From NCBI GenBank assembly GCA_964397305.1, contig CAYNIP010000002.1:148503-212502 (forward strand): a DNA stretch of 64,000 bases. The letters are read 5' to 3'. The notes under the pieces are model-generated. The model ran no database searches and was not told where the DNA came from. It saw only the letters and a program-made list of their open reading frames with translations. The stretch is from JAAUTY01 sp964397305 (GTDB taxonomy: Bacteria; Cyanobacteriota; Cyanobacteriia; Cyanobacteriales; Spirulinaceae). Of the stretch, positions 8,326 to 17,719 are shown in pieces. How positions within the stretch are numbered: the stretch's first letter is position 1; each line of letters opens with the position of its first letter. The position numbers and the translations under genes were made by a program.

Positions 8326-11300
8326 ATGAGTAGCAATCAAGCGCCGTCTAAGCAGGGGCTTTATGATCCGCAATTCGAGCACGATGCCTGTGGCGTCGGG
8401 TTTATTGCTCACATGAAAGATCGCAAGTCCCACGCGATCGTCGAGCAAGGATTGACCATCTTAAAAAATCTTGAACATCGCGGCGCTTGCGGTTGTGAGC
8501 CCAATACGGGCGACGGTGCCGGGATTTTGTTACAAATGCCCGAGCGCTTCATGCAGAAGGCCGCCGCCCAAGCAGGGATCACCTTGCCCGAACCAGGCTA
8601 CTATGCCGTGGGCATGGCCTACGCATCCCCCGACTCGGCGGTGCGGGCTCGCAGTCGCGAGGCGTTGGAAAAAATTGTTGCCGAGCTTGGGCAGACGGTT
8701 TTGGGTTGGCGCGATGTGCCGACCGATCATTCTTCCCTGGGCGCGACGGCCCGGGCGAGTGAGCCGTTTCTGGAGCAGGTTTTCATCCAGCGCAGCCGCG
8801 ATCTCGCAGATGTCCTGGCCTTTGAGCGCAAGCTGTATGTCATCCGCAAGCGCGCTCACCGGGCGATTCGTGAGGCGGGGCTCGATCCCTACTGGTATTT
8901 CACGAGCTTGTCATCGCGCACTCTGGTCTATAAAGGAATGCTGACCCCGTGGCAGGTGGGACTGTACTATCCTGACTTGCAAGATCCGGACTTGGAAAGC
9001 GCCCTGGCTCTGGTTCACTCCCGCTTCAGTACCAATACCTTCCCCAGTTGGGAGCGATCGCACCCCTACCGCTACATTGCCCACAACGGCGAGGTGAATA
9101 CCCTGCGGGGCAACACCAACTGGATGTATGCGCGACAGTCGCTGTTCCAGTCGGAGCGATTCGGCGATGATCTCCAGACGGCGCAGCCGGTTTTTAACAT
9201 TCACGGCAGCGATTCGGGGATTTTTGACAACGCCCTGGAGCTGTTGACGCTGGCGGGGCGATCGCTCCCCCATGCAGTCATGATGATGATTCCGGAACCC
9301 TGGACGGCTCACGAGTCCATGAGCCCCGAGAAAAAGGCCTTTTATGAGTACCATTCCTACCTCATGGAGCCCTGGGACGGGCCGGCCTCGATCGCCTTCA
9401 CCGACGGCACGAGCATCGGGGCCGTGCTGGATCGCAATGGTCTGCGTCCCTCCCGTTACTATGTCACCCAGGATGACTGGGTGGTGATGGCTTCGGAGGC
9501 TGGGGTGCTGCCCATTGCGCCGGAGCGGGTCGTCCGCAAGGGGCGCTTGGAACCGGGGCGGATGTTCCTGGTGGACTTGCAAGCAGGGCGCATTGTAGCC
9601 GATGAAGAGTTGAAGCAGCGCATCGCTACAGAACAGCCCTATCAGGAGTGGCTCGAGCGCCACGCCGTTGCGCTCGAACAACTCCAGCCCGCGCCAGCCG
9701 CGCCCGACATGGACCCCGCAACGGCGCTCCAGCAGCAAATCGCCTTTAACTATACGTTTGAAGAATTGCGGCTGTTGCTGATCCCCATGGCTCGCAATGG
9801 CGTGGAGGCGATCGGCTCGATGGGCGCGGATACGCCGCTGGCGGTGCTGTCCGAGCGCCCCAAGCTGCTCTACGACTACTTCCAGCAACTCTTTGCCCAA
9901 GTCACCAATCCGCCGATCGACTCGATTCGCGAAGAGATCGTCACCTCCGCCGTCACGAGCCTGGGCTCCGAGCGCAATCTCCTCGAGCCGGAGCCGGCGA
10001 GCTGTCACCTGATCGGCTTAAAGACGCCGATCCTGAGTAATGCGGAGCTGGCGAAGCTCAAGCACGTGGCCGAAGGGGATTTTCGCTCCCTCGTGCTGCC
10101 GATCCTCTTCGACCCCAACTCCGGTCCTGAAGGCCTGGAGGCGCGCTTGGACGAGTTGTTTGGGGAAGCGGATCGGGCGATCGCCCAGGGTGTCAATATC
10201 CTGATTTTGTCCGATCGGGGCACCGACCGGAACCATGCGCCGATTCCGGCCCTGCTCGCCGTGGCCGGTCTCCATCACCACCTGATCCGCGCGGGCAAGC
10301 GGACCCAAGTCGGCCTGGTGCTGGAATCAGGCGAGCCTCGCGAGGTCCATCACTTCGCCACCCTGATCGGCTATGGCTGCGGGGCGATCAACCCCTACGT
10401 CGCTTTTGAAGCCCTGGCCGGTGCCCTGCGCCAAGGTTTACTCGTCGGCGTGGACTTTGAGACGGCCTGCAAGAACTACGTCAAGGCCGCCACCAAGGGC
10501 ACAATTAAGATTGCCTCCAAAATCGGCATTTCGACCCTGCAAAGCTATCGCGGCGCCCAAATTTTTGAGGCGATTGGCCTGAACCAAGCCTTGGTGGACA
10601 AGTATTTCACTTGGACGGCCTCGCGCATTGAAGGGGCGGATTTGGCGGCGATCGCCCAAGAAGCGCTGCTCCGCCACCGCCAGGCTTTCCCGGAGCGGGA
10701 AACGAGCGGGCGTGTGTTGGCCGTGGGCGGCGAGTACCAGTGGCGCAAAGATGGCGAGCGCCACCTCTTCTCGCCAGAAACGATCCATGCCCTGCAAAAA
10801 GCCGTTCGCACCGGCCGTTACGAGATCTACAAGGACTATTCAGCCAAAATCAATGATCGCCGCCAGCAGCGCTTTACCCTGCGGGATTTGCTGGAATTTA
10901 AGCCCCGCACCCCCGTGCCCTTGGAGGAGGTAGAGCCAGTCACGACGATTGTGAAGCGGTTTAAGACGGGGGCGATGAGCTACGGCTCCATTTCTCAGGA
11001 AGCCCACGAGGCCCTGGCGATCGCCATGAACCGCATCGGCGGCAAGTCCAACACCGGCGAAGGGGGCGAAGATCCCGAGCGCTACGTCTGGACCAACGAG
11101 CGTGGCGATTCTAAAAACAGCGCCATCAAACAGGTCGCCTCCGGTCGCTTCGGCGTCACCAGCCTCTACCTGTCCCAAGCCCAAGAAATCCAGATCAAGA
11201 TGGCCCAGGGGGCGAAACCCGGCGAAGGCGGTCAACTTCCCGGCCGCAAGGTATACCCCTGGGTGGCAAAAGTGCGCCACTCCACCCCCGGCGTCGGTCT

Positions 11301-12915
11301 GATTTCGCCGCCCCCCCACCACGATATTTATTCGATTGAAGACCTCGCGGAACTGATCCACGATCTGAAGAACGCCAACCGGGAGGCCCGCATCTGCGTC
11401 AAGTTGGTCTCGGAGGTGGGGGTTGGCACGATCGCCGCTGGCGTCGCCAAAGCCCACGCTGATGTCGTGCTGATTTCCGGCTTCGACGGCGGCACGGGTG
11501 CATCGCCACAAACCTCGATCAAGCACGCGGGCTTGCCCTGGGAACTGGGATTAGCGGAAACCCACCAAACCCTGGTGCTGAACAACCTCCGCAGCCGCAT
11601 CACCATCGAAACCGACGGTCAGATGAAAACCGGCCGCGATGTCCTCGTCGCCGCCCTGCTGGGAGCGGAAGAATTTGGCTTTTCTACAGCCCCCCTCGTT
11701 TCTCTGGGCTGCATCATGATGCGGGCTTGCCACCTGAACACCTGCCCAGCGGGCATCGCCACCCAAAACCCGGAACTGCGCCAAAGCTTCCGGGGCGACC
11801 CGGAGCACGTCGTGAATTTCATGCTCTTTCTGGCTCAGGAAGTCCGGGAACTGATGGCACAACTGGGCTTCCGCACCTTTAACGAGATGGTGGGACGCTC
11901 GGATGTGCTGGAATTCAAACCGGCGATCGCCCACTGGAAGGCCAAAGGTGTCGATCTCACCAAGATCCTGCACCAGCCCGAAGTCGGCCCCGAAGTGGGG
12001 CGCTACTGCCAGATTCCCCAAGACCACGGACTCGAACGCTCCCTGGATTTAGCCGTGCTGCTGGATCTCTGTGAACCGGCGATCGAGCGCGGCGAGCCCG
12101 TGCGCGCCACCTTACCGATTACCAACGTCAATCGCGTCGTGGGCACAATCCTGGGCAACGAAATCACCAAGCGCCACTGGGAGGGCCTGCCGGACGATAC
12201 CGTTCACCTCCACTTCCAGGGCAGCGCCGGTCAGAGCCTCGGCGCGTTTGTCCCCAGGGGCGTCACCCTGGAGCTGGAAGGGGACGCCAACGACTACCTG
12301 GGCAAGGGCCTGAGCGGCGGCAAGATCATCGTCTATCCGCCCAAGGAATCGAGCTTCGTCCCCGAGGACAATATTCTCATCGGTAACGTAGCCTTCTACG
12401 GAGCCACCGGCGGCGAAGCCTACATCAACGGCGCGGCCGGCGAGCGGTTCTGCGTCCGCAACTCCGGCGTGAAGGCTGTAGTGGAAGCGATCGGTGATCA
12501 CGGCTGCGAATACATGACCGGCGGCCAGGTGATCGTGCTCGGCCCCACCGGACGCAATTTTGCGGCCGGCATGAGCGGCGGCGTTGCCTACGTGCTCGAC
12601 GAGGCCGGGGATTTCGCCCACCGCTGCAATACCCAAATGGTAGACCTGCTCTCGCTCACCGACGCGGCGGACATCGAGGAGCTGCACCAGGCCGTCGTGC
12701 GCCACGTCCAATACACCCACAGCCCCAAGGGCCAGCGCCTACTGGCCGCTTGGGGCGCTGTCGTGCCCCAGTTCGTCAAGGTCATGCCTCGGGATTATGC
12801 CCGCGTGGTTAAAGCCATTGAACAAGCCCTGGCGGACGGCCTAAACCACGACGAAGCGATGGCCGCGGCCTTTGAGGCCAATGCCCGCGACGTAGCCCGC
12901 ATTGCTGGCAGCTAG
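8326..12915 (+). CDS. gltB: Glutamate synthase large subunit
   Basis: Large (alpha) subunit of glutamate synthase: hydrolyses glutamine at an N-terminal Ntn amidotransferase and passes ammonia to 2-oxoglutarate at a central FMN site, giving glutamate. The start is the ATG at 8326 with GGAG seven bases upstream (a TTG at 8308 is in frame but less likely); this gives 1529 residues. The pro-peptide is about 21 residues and the nucleophile is Cys22 in HDACGVGFIAH. A C-x5-C-x4-C cluster (CIMMRACHLNTC, about residue 1129) binds the 3Fe-4S centre, and the C-terminal beta-helix repeats (GSAGQSLGAFVPRG, LSGGKIIVYPP) follow. The gltD gene 111 bp downstream argues for the NAD(P)H two-subunit enzyme, not the single-chain ferredoxin type, although both share this architecture. 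Together with glutamine synthetase this is the main nitrogen assimilation route. Confidence 0.97.
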   Translation: MSSNQAPSKQGLYDPQFEHDACGVGFIAHMKDRKSHAIVEQGLTILKNLEHRGACGCEPNTGDGAGILLQMPERFMQKAAAQAGITLPEPGYYAVGMAYASPDSAVRARSREALEKIVAELGQTVLGWRDVPTDHSSLGATARASEPFLEQVFIQRSRDLADVLAFERKLYVIRKRAHRAIREAGLDPYWYFTSLSSRTLVYKGMLTPWQVGLYYPDLQDPDLESALALVHSRFSTNTFPSWERSHPYRYIAHNGEVNTLRGNTNWMYARQSLFQSERFGDDLQTAQPVFNIHGSDSGIFDNALELLTLAGRSLPHAVMMMIPEPWTAHESMSPEKKAFYEYHSYLMEPWDGPASIAFTDGTSIGAVLDRNGLRPSRYYVTQDDWVVMASEAGVLPIAPERVVRKGRLEPGRMFLVDLQAGRIVADEELKQRIATEQPYQEWLERHAVALEQLQPAPAAPDMDPATALQQQIAFNYTFEELRLLLIPMARNGVEAIGSMGADTPLAVLSERPKLLYDYFQQLFAQVTNPPIDSIREEIVTSAVTSLGSERNLLEPEPASCHLIGLKTPILSNAELAKLKHVAEGDFRSLVLPILFDPNSGPEGLEARLDELFGEADRAIAQGVNILILSDRGTDRNHAPIPALLAVAGLHHHLIRAGKRTQVGLVLESGEPREVHHFATLIGYGCGAINPYVAFEALAGALRQGLLVGVDFETACKNYVKAATKGTIKIASKIGISTLQSYRGAQIFEAIGLNQALVDKYFTWTASRIEGADLAAIAQEALLRHRQAFPERETSGRVLAVGGEYQWRKDGERHLFSPETIHALQKAVRTGRYEIYKDYSAKINDRRQQRFTLRDLLEFKPRTPVPLEEVEPVTTIVKRFKTGAMSYGSISQEAHEALAIAMNRIGGKSNTGEGGEDPERYVWTNERGDSKNSAIKQVASGRFGVTSLYLSQAQEIQIKMAQGAKPGEGGQLPGRKVYPWVAKVRHSTPGVGLISPPPHHDIYSIEDLAELIHDLKNANREARICVKLVSEVGVGTIAAGVAKAHADVVLISGFDGGTGASPQTSIKHAGLPWELGLAETHQTLVLNNLRSRITIETDGQMKTGRDVLVAALLGAEEFGFSTAPLVSLGCIMMRACHLNTCPAGIATQNPELRQSFRGDPEHVVNFMLFLAQEVRELMAQLGFRTFNEMVGRSDVLEFKPAIAHWKAKGVDLTKILHQPEVGPEVGRYCQIPQDHGLERSLDLAVLLDLCEPAIERGEPVRATLPITNVNRVVGTILGNEITKRHWEGLPDDTVHLHFQGSAGQSLGAFVPRGVTLELEGDANDYLGKGLSGGKIIVYPPKESSFVPEDNILIGNVAFYGATGGEAYINGAAGERFCVRNSGVKAVVEAIGDHGCEYMTGGQVIVLGPTGRNFAAGMSGGVAYVLDEAGDFAHRCNTQMVDLLSLTDAADIEELHQAVVRHVQYTHSPKGQRLLAAWGAVVPQFVKVMPRDYARVVKAIEQALADGLNHDEAMAAAFEANARDVARIAGS

Positions 12916-13026
12916 CGCGCTAGCCTAGCCTGGGCCCCAGAAACGGCTCGCCCCTAAGCTCAACGTCAGCCTCTTCAAGCCAAACCCCTTAGTCCAACCA
13001 TCGCAGAACCAGACGGAAGCAACACC

Positions 13027-14514
13027 ATGGGAAAACCAACCGGCTTTATCGAGTACCAGCGCGAAGTGCCCGCTGATCAGTTGCCCGGAGAGCGCCTTCG
13101 CCATTGGGATGAAATTCACCTGCCGCTGTCAGAAGACAAGCTCCAGACTCAGGGCGCGCGTTGTATGGATTGCGGCACTCCCTTCTGTCACACCGGCATC
13201 GTCCTCGGCGGCATGACGGCGGGCTGCCCCGTCAATAACCTCATTCCGGAATGGAACGATCTGGTCTATCGCGGTCTCTGGCGCGAAGCCCTCGATCGCC
13301 TGCACAAAACCAATAACTTCCCCGAGTTTACCGGCCGCGTTTGCCCCGCGCCCTGCGAAGGGTCTTGCGTGCTGGGCATCACCCATCCGCCCGTCACGAT
13401 CAAGAGCTTGGAGTACGCGATCGCCGAGCGCGGCTGGCAAGAAGGCTGGATCGTCGCCGAACCCCCCGCCCAGCGTACCGGCAAACAGGTGGCGATCGTC
13501 GGCTCGGGTCCGGCTGGCCTTACGGCCGCAGCGCAACTGAACCAAGCCGGCCACTGGGTGACAGTCTTCGAGCGGGCCGATCGCCCTGGCGGCCTCCTGA
13601 CCTACGGCATCCCCAATATGAAGCTGGACAAGCAGAAGGTTGTCGGCCGGCGCTTGGACTTACTGGAAGCGGAGGGGGTCAAATTTGTCTGCAACGTCGA
13701 AGTGGGCAAGGATTTACCGGCGGCAACCCTCCTGAAGGATTTTGATGCCGTCGTCCTCTGCACCGGCGCGACCCGTCCCCGCGATCTGCCCATTGCAGGG
13801 CGCGATCTCCAAGGCATCCACTTTGCCATGGACTTTCTAACAGGCAACACCCAGTCCCTACTCGATGGCGAGCTGAAGGACAGTTTCATCAACGCGGCGG
13901 GCAAAGATGTAGTCATCATCGGCGGCGGCGACACGGGCACTGACTGCGTAGGCACAGCCCTCCGCCACCGGTGCCAGAGCGTCACACAGTTGGAGATTGC
14001 CCCTCGCCCACCCCTCGAACGAGCAGCCGACAACCCCTGGCCTGAGTACCCCAAAACCTATCACCTCGACTACGGGCAAGAGGAAGCGGTGGCCGAGTTC
14101 GGTAACGATCCCCGCGAATACCTCACCAGCGCCACCCGCTTTGAAGGCGACGATCGCGGCCATGTGGCCGCCGTCCATACGGTCAGCGTGCGCTGGGAGC
14201 AAAATGAATCCGGGCGCTTCGTTCCCCAACCCGTTCCCGGCACGGAAACGGTGCGTCCGGCGCAATTGGTGCTGCTGGCCATGGGCTTCCTCGGCCCCGA
14301 GCAACCGTTGTTGGACGCCCTCGGCCTGGAGCGTGACCCCCGCAACAACGTCCAAACACCGGCCGGGCAGTACGCCACGTCGATCCCCGGCGTCTTTGCC
14401 GCTGGGGATTGCCGTCGCGGCCAAAGCCTAGTCGTCTGGGCTTTTAAGGAAGGGCGCGGTGCAGCCAGGGAATGCGACGCCTACTTAATGGGCAGTACGG
14501 ACTTGCCGGAGTAA
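13027..14514 (+). CDS. gltD: Glutamate synthase small subunit, NAD(P)H/FAD
   Basis: 495 residues, normal length for the beta subunit, which oxidises NAD(P)H and feeds electrons through FAD and 4Fe-4S clusters to GltB. The N-terminal half has the cysteine clusters ARCMDCGTPFC, GCPVNNLIPEWNDLVYRG and GRVCPAPCEGSC. The FAD dinucleotide fold is VAIVGSGPAGLTAAAQLNQA (about residues 156-175), and the NAD(P)H fold is VVIIGGGDTGTDCVG (about 297-311). AGDCRRGQSLVVWA near the C-terminus is the usual FAD-contact segment. It follows gltB in the same direction and is probably co-transcribed. Confidence 0.97.
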   Translation: MGKPTGFIEYQREVPADQLPGERLRHWDEIHLPLSEDKLQTQGARCMDCGTPFCHTGIVLGGMTAGCPVNNLIPEWNDLVYRGLWREALDRLHKTNNFPEFTGRVCPAPCEGSCVLGITHPPVTIKSLEYAIAERGWQEGWIVAEPPAQRTGKQVAIVGSGPAGLTAAAQLNQAGHWVTVFERADRPGGLLTYGIPNMKLDKQKVVGRRLDLLEAEGVKFVCNVEVGKDLPAATLLKDFDAVVLCTGATRPRDLPIAGRDLQGIHFAMDFLTGNTQSLLDGELKDSFINAAGKDVVIIGGGDTGTDCVGTALRHRCQSVTQLEIAPRPPLERAADNPWPEYPKTYHLDYGQEEAVAEFGNDPREYLTSATRFEGDDRGHVAAVHTVSVRWEQNESGRFVPQPVPGTETVRPAQLVLLAMGFLGPEQPLLDALGLERDPRNNVQTPAGQYATSIPGVFAAGDCRRGQSLVVWAFKEGRGAARECDAYLMGSTDLPE

Positions 14515-14655
14515 GGTTCCCTATTACACCATAGTTGCGCTTCAGCGCTCCCGCCGGCCGGCTCCAGCAGGGCTCAAGCCCAACTACCTCGTCTCGATAT
14601 CCGGGCAGCATGGCCCAGAGAATCGCTCCTGAACTCAGGGCTGGCTGCTGAAATC

Positions 14656-15258
14656 ATGACCGACCGCGATCGCCGTCTCGAAGTCTCTGAGGCCGCTTGG
14701 CGGGTCATTGTCCGCGAGGGCTTGGCCCGCACCAGTATGCGCGCCATTGCTCAGGAGTTGGGCTGCACCACCGGCGTTGTCACCCACCACTTCCGGGACA
14801 AATCCGAGTTATTGCGCTTTGCGCTTCAGCAAGTGACCCAGCATCTCCAGGTCGCGATGGTGGCCGCCGCCCAATCTGCCCAGGGCCCCGAGCGCTTGGT
14901 GGCCATGCTGGCCACCTTTCTCCCCCAAAGCCTCGAGGAAACCCAACTGCTGCAAGTCTGGCTCGCCTTTTTAGGGGCCGCCGTCGGCCAGCCCTCCCTG
15001 CTCCACGAACATCAGCACTCGGCCGCTCAGTTACGCGCCCTAGTCGTGCAAGAACTGCGGACTTTGGCGGCGGCCCAGATGCTACGGGCCGATCTCGATC
15101 CCGAACAGGAGGCGAATATCCTGTTAGCCTTGGTCAATGGCCTGAGCCTCGACTCCCTGATCCAGGCGCAACGGCTGCAACCCGCGCAACAACGGGCCGC
15201 GCTGCAACGTTATGTCCAGGGACTGAGCCCCGGCACCGGAACCTCCAGGGGCGGTTAG
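14656..15258 (+). CDS. TetR-family transcriptional regulator
   Basis: 200 residues. The N-terminal helix-turn-helix is clear: ISEAAW-like first helix (VSEAAWRVIVREGLARTSM), then RAIAQELGCTTGVVTHHFRDKSELL (about residues 28-53), the TetR signature with the recognition helix. The C-terminal two thirds are helical and resemble the BetI-type ligand domain (LPQSLEETQLLQVWLAFLGAAV). It starts 142 bp after gltD and is followed after 34 bp by a secreted protein gene. The ligand and targets are not evident; the position gives no strong clue, since the next gene has no known function. Confidence 0.9.
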   Translation: MTDRDRRLEVSEAAWRVIVREGLARTSMRAIAQELGCTTGVVTHHFRDKSELLRFALQQVTQHLQVAMVAAAQSAQGPERLVAMLATFLPQSLEETQLLQVWLAFLGAAVGQPSLLHEHQHSAAQLRALVVQELRTLAAAQMLRADLDPEQEANILLALVNGLSLDSLIQAQRLQPAQQRAALQRYVQGLSPGTGTSRGG

Positions 15259-15292
15259 GGTCGCAACCCCCACCACACCATCATGGGGGGTC

Positions 15293-15742
15293 ATGACTGG
15301 AACCAACTTAGACTTACTCCGCGCGCTGCTGCTCGCTCTAGCCCTTGCCCAAGGCGAGACGATGGAGCTGGAACAGGCCGTATGGCAGCCGGTTCCCAAT
15401 ACGGCGATGCCTCAGGTGGAGTTATTCTCAGACCCGGCCTACGTGGATATTCGGGGCCTGACACGGCAGGGAGCTGTCGTCACCTACGATCTCGTGAGCC
15501 CAGATGCTGCTTACTTCCGCCTGGAAACCAATTGCCAAACCCAGCAATTGCGAGCGGTCCGGCAAGGGTTTTTTGAGACCGAAACGCGGGTTAATTACGT
15601 GAGCCTGGAGCATCCTTGGGAGGTCGCCGCCGCCGGCTATCAACAGGCGCTGGTCGCCTTTGTTTGCCCTCGGGGCGGGAGCATCCCCCTACTAGAGCCG
15701 CCCGCACCCCCAAGGCCTCTCCCGGAGGGCGAGCAGCCTTGA
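15293..15742 (+). CDS. Predicted exported protein of unknown function
   Basis: 149 residues, not recognised. The N-terminus has a hydrophobic stretch LLRALLLALALAQG (about residues 8-21) that looks like a signal peptide, followed by a domain with many short beta-like segments (QVELFSDPAYVDIRGL, GAVVTYDLVSPDAAYF, NYVSLEHPWEVAAAG) and two cysteines (NCQTQQL; VAFVCPRGG) that may pair. It ends in a proline-rich tail. The pattern of a repeated small beta domain with a VNYV-type strand is reminiscent of cyanobacterial and proteobacterial surface-adhesin-E-like proteins, but this is only an impression. The start at 15293 is the first ATG; Met24 would remove the signal. Confidence 0.6.
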   Translation: MTGTNLDLLRALLLALALAQGETMELEQAVWQPVPNTAMPQVELFSDPAYVDIRGLTRQGAVVTYDLVSPDAAYFRLETNCQTQQLRAVRQGFFETETRVNYVSLEHPWEVAAAGYQQALVAFVCPRGGSIPLLEPPAPPRPLPEGEQP

Positions 15743-15783
15743 GGCCGGGCGATTTTTGGGAGTACGAGGGCGAGGAATTGGTC

Positions 15784-16752
15784 CTAGGTGCGATCGCGCC
15801 CGTGCGGTTCCCCATAGTCCAGCACCGGGCCGGCGGGAATGATGCCATTAGGGTTGAGTTCCGGCAAGCCGGCATAGTAGAGCTGCTGCACATGGTCCAG
15901 ACGGCAGACCTCGCTCACCCCTGGCTGCTGGTAGAGGTCACGGCAGTAGGCCCAGAGCTGGGGATAATCCACCAAGCGGCGCAGGTTGCACTTGAACAGG
16001 CCGTAATAGGCTGGGTCAAAGCGGAAGAGGGTGGTAAACAAGCACCAATCCGCGAGGGTGGGGCGATCGCCACAGAGATAGCGTTGCTGACTGAGCACTG
16101 TCTCCCAGTGATCCAAGGCCCCAAAGAGCTCCTGCACCGCCCGCTCATAGGCTGCCTGGGAGGCCGCAAAGCCCGCCCGGTAGACGCCATTGTTAATCGG
16201 CCCATAGATGGCATCTTGAGCCGCCTCAATCTGCTCCCGGAGCGCCACCGGGTAAAAGTCGAGGTCAGGCCGGCGAGCCCAAGCATTGAACTCGCTGTTC
16301 AGGAAGCGGATGATCTGCCGCGATTCATTGTTGACAATTGTTTGCTGCTGCTGATCCCAGAGCACCGGCACTGTGACACGTCCGGTATAGCGGGGGTCGG
16401 CCCGGAGGTAGACCTCGCTCAGGTAGCGAGCACCGTTAAGCGGGTCTGGGGTACAGCCGGGTTTCGTTGCCGCAAAAGCCCAGCCCTGGGGAGAAATGAC
16501 CGGATCGACCACCGAGAGACCGATCACCGTTTCTAAGCCCTTCAGCTTCCAAAGCAGCGCCGTGCGGTGGGCCCAAGGGCAGCCAAAGGAGATATAGAGG
16601 TGATAGCGACCCGGGGCTGCCGGAAAGTCACCCGTTCCGTCAGCGGCAATCGTGCGGTGGAACCGCGTCGGCATCCGCTGAAAGGAACCATCAGCTTCGC
16701 GCTCCGTCCAATCAGAGCGCCATTGTCCATCTACCAGTTGTCCGAGGGCCAT
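15784..16752 (-). CDS. Glutathionyl-hydroquinone reductase (Xi-class GST, YqjG/PcpF type)
   Basis: 322 residues, the usual length of glutathionyl-hydroquinone reductases, which use glutathione to reduce glutathionyl-(hydro)quinones back to free hydroquinones. The thioredoxin-like half has HLYISFGCPWAHRTALLW with catalytic Cys58 in CPWAHR, then TVPVLWD and NNESRQIIRFLN (glutathione-contact Glu-Ser). The C-terminal helical half shows the conserved NNGVYRAGFA and LSQQRYLCGDRPTLADWCLF segments. The ATG at 16752 has AGGAG eight bases upstream. It is the last gene of a minus-strand run marR - dioxygenase - this gene, pointing to defence against quinones or catechols. Confidence 0.92.
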   Translation of the reverse strand: MALGQLVDGQWRSDWTEREADGSFQRMPTRFHRTIAADGTGDFPAAPGRYHLYISFGCPWAHRTALLWKLKGLETVIGLSVVDPVISPQGWAFAATKPGCTPDPLNGARYLSEVYLRADPRYTGRVTVPVLWDQQQQTIVNNESRQIIRFLNSEFNAWARRPDLDFYPVALREQIEAAQDAIYGPINNGVYRAGFAASQAAYERAVQELFGALDHWETVLSQQRYLCGDRPTLADWCLFTTLFRFDPAYYGLFKCNLRRLVDYPQLWAYCRDLYQQPGVSEVCRLDHVQQLYYAGLPELNPNGIIPAGPVLDYGEPHGRDRT

Positions 16753-16768
16753 AGGGAATTCTCCTGGG

Positions 16769-16812
16769 GGAATTGGAAATTGGGGAATTGGAAATTGGAA
16801 AATTGGAAAATT
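16769..16812. repeat. Short tandem repeats of AATTGG(A/G)(A/G)
   Basis: Six imperfect copies of a 7-8 base unit built on AATTGG fill the 58-bp gap between the dioxygenase and reductase genes. The last copy includes the dioxygenase stop codon (TAA, complement of 16811-16813). Such heptamer-like tandem tracts are common in cyanobacterial intergenic DNA. Confidence 0.8.
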
Positions 16813-17641
16813 AGGCCGAGGCGGGGAGGGTGACGAGGGCCTCTAGGTCGGCGCGATCGCCCCAAGCATAGGCCGCCATGCTGAGGGAGTGGTAAGTGTA
16901 GCTGTCGTGGAGGGTGAGGCTTTGGGCCTCGGGGCCGCCCGCGCCGAGGGCGACAAAGAGGGGGAGCAGATGCTCTTCCGTCGGGTGACTGCGGTAGGCA
17001 GCGGGTGCGAGTTGGCGGTAGTGCCGGAGGGCCGGGCGATCGCCGTGTTCTATCGTGGCCGTCAGCCAGTCACTGAACTGGCGGGCCCAGGCCGGGGGCG
17101 GCGAGGGAGCCAGGCTGAGTTCAGCTAGGTTATGCGTCACACTGCCGCTGGCGAGGATTAGGACTCCCTGATGGCGCAGGGGGGCGATCGCCTGGCCCAG
17201 AGCCTCGTGCCAGGCCGGATCACCGCCCCGTTGCAGGGACAGTTGCAGCACCGGAACCTCAGCCTCAGGATAGGCCAGCAGGAGCGGAACCCAGGCCCCG
17301 TGGTCGAGCCCCAGCAGGGGCTCGAGGCGACTGCTGAAGCCAGCAGCCTCCAAGAGGCCGGCCACCTGAACCGCGAGATCCGGGGCCCCCGGGGGCTCGT
17401 AGCGGAGACGATAGAGCGCCTCAGGAAAACCACCGAAGTCATGAACCGCATACTGCTGGGGCCGGCTGCTCAGGCTAAGCACCCGGGCTTGCCAGTGAGC
17501 CGAGATCACCAAGATGGCCTGGGGCCGGGGCAAGGAGTGACCGAGATGGCGAAGAAACTCGCGGGCAGGGCTAGGCGCGAGGGGGAGGTTCGGCGCGCCG
17601 TGGGAGATAGAGAGGGGAGGGAAGGCATTATTTTGAGTCAA
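16811..17641 (-). CDS. Class III extradiol dioxygenase, DODA/YgiD type
   Basis: 276 residues, matching the LigB-fold 4,5-DOPA extradiol dioxygenase group: metal-dependent ring cleavage of catechols such as DOPA. Metal and acid-base histidines are in place: ISHGAPNLPL (His14), LVISAHWQA (about residue 49), LGLDHGAWVPLLL (about 113) and SGSVTHNLAEL (about 170). No ATG precedes the conserved start, and an in-frame stop lies at 17669-17671, so the likely start is TTG at 17641; this start is only four bases from an inverted repeat that looks like a MarR operator. It sits between marR and the glutathionyl-hydroquinone reductase on one strand. The physiological substrate is unknown; a catechol or quinone-derived toxin is the simplest reading. 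Confidence 0.88.
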   Translation of the reverse strand: MTQNNAFPPLSISHGAPNLPLAPSPAREFLRHLGHSLPRPQAILVISAHWQARVLSLSSRPQQYAVHDFGGFPEALYRLRYEPPGAPDLAVQVAGLLEAAGFSSRLEPLLGLDHGAWVPLLLAYPEAEVPVLQLSLQRGGDPAWHEALGQAIAPLRHQGVLILASGSVTHNLAELSLAPSPPPAWARQFSDWLTATIEHGDRPALRHYRQLAPAAYRSHPTEEHLLPLFVALGAGGPEAQSLTLHDSYTYHSLSMAAYAWGDRADLEALVTLPASA

Positions 17642-17644
17642 TAT

Positions 17645-17660
17645 TGTTTGAGTACAAACT
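17645..17660. promoter_or_regulatory. Candidate MarR operator, proximal copy
   Basis: TGTTTGAGTACAAACT: an inverted repeat TGTTTG-N4-CAAACt with one mismatch at the outermost base. It lies four bases upstream of the dioxygenase start and 43 bp (start to start) from a perfect copy. Size and symmetry fit a winged-helix MarR dimer. Confidence 0.65.
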
Positions 17661-17687
17661 TTAATGATTCAAAGTTAGCACAAAAAC

Positions 17688-17703
17688 TGTTTGAATACAA
17701 ACA
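17688..17703. promoter_or_regulatory. Candidate MarR operator, distal copy
   Basis: TGTTTGAATACAAACA: perfect 6-bp arms around AATA. With the near-identical copy at 17645 it fills the gap between the marR stop codon and the dioxygenase, in an A+T-rich island within G+C-rich DNA. The 43-bp spacing is about four helical turns, so two dimers would bind on the same face. Confidence 0.7.
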
Positions 17704-17719
17704 ATTTGACCCAGGCCGA

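Noticed and set aside
8911..10008. 365-residue open frame antisense to gltB
   Set aside because: The opposite strand carries a clear GltB sequence; the antisense frame is His/Arg/Gly-biased and has no family pattern.
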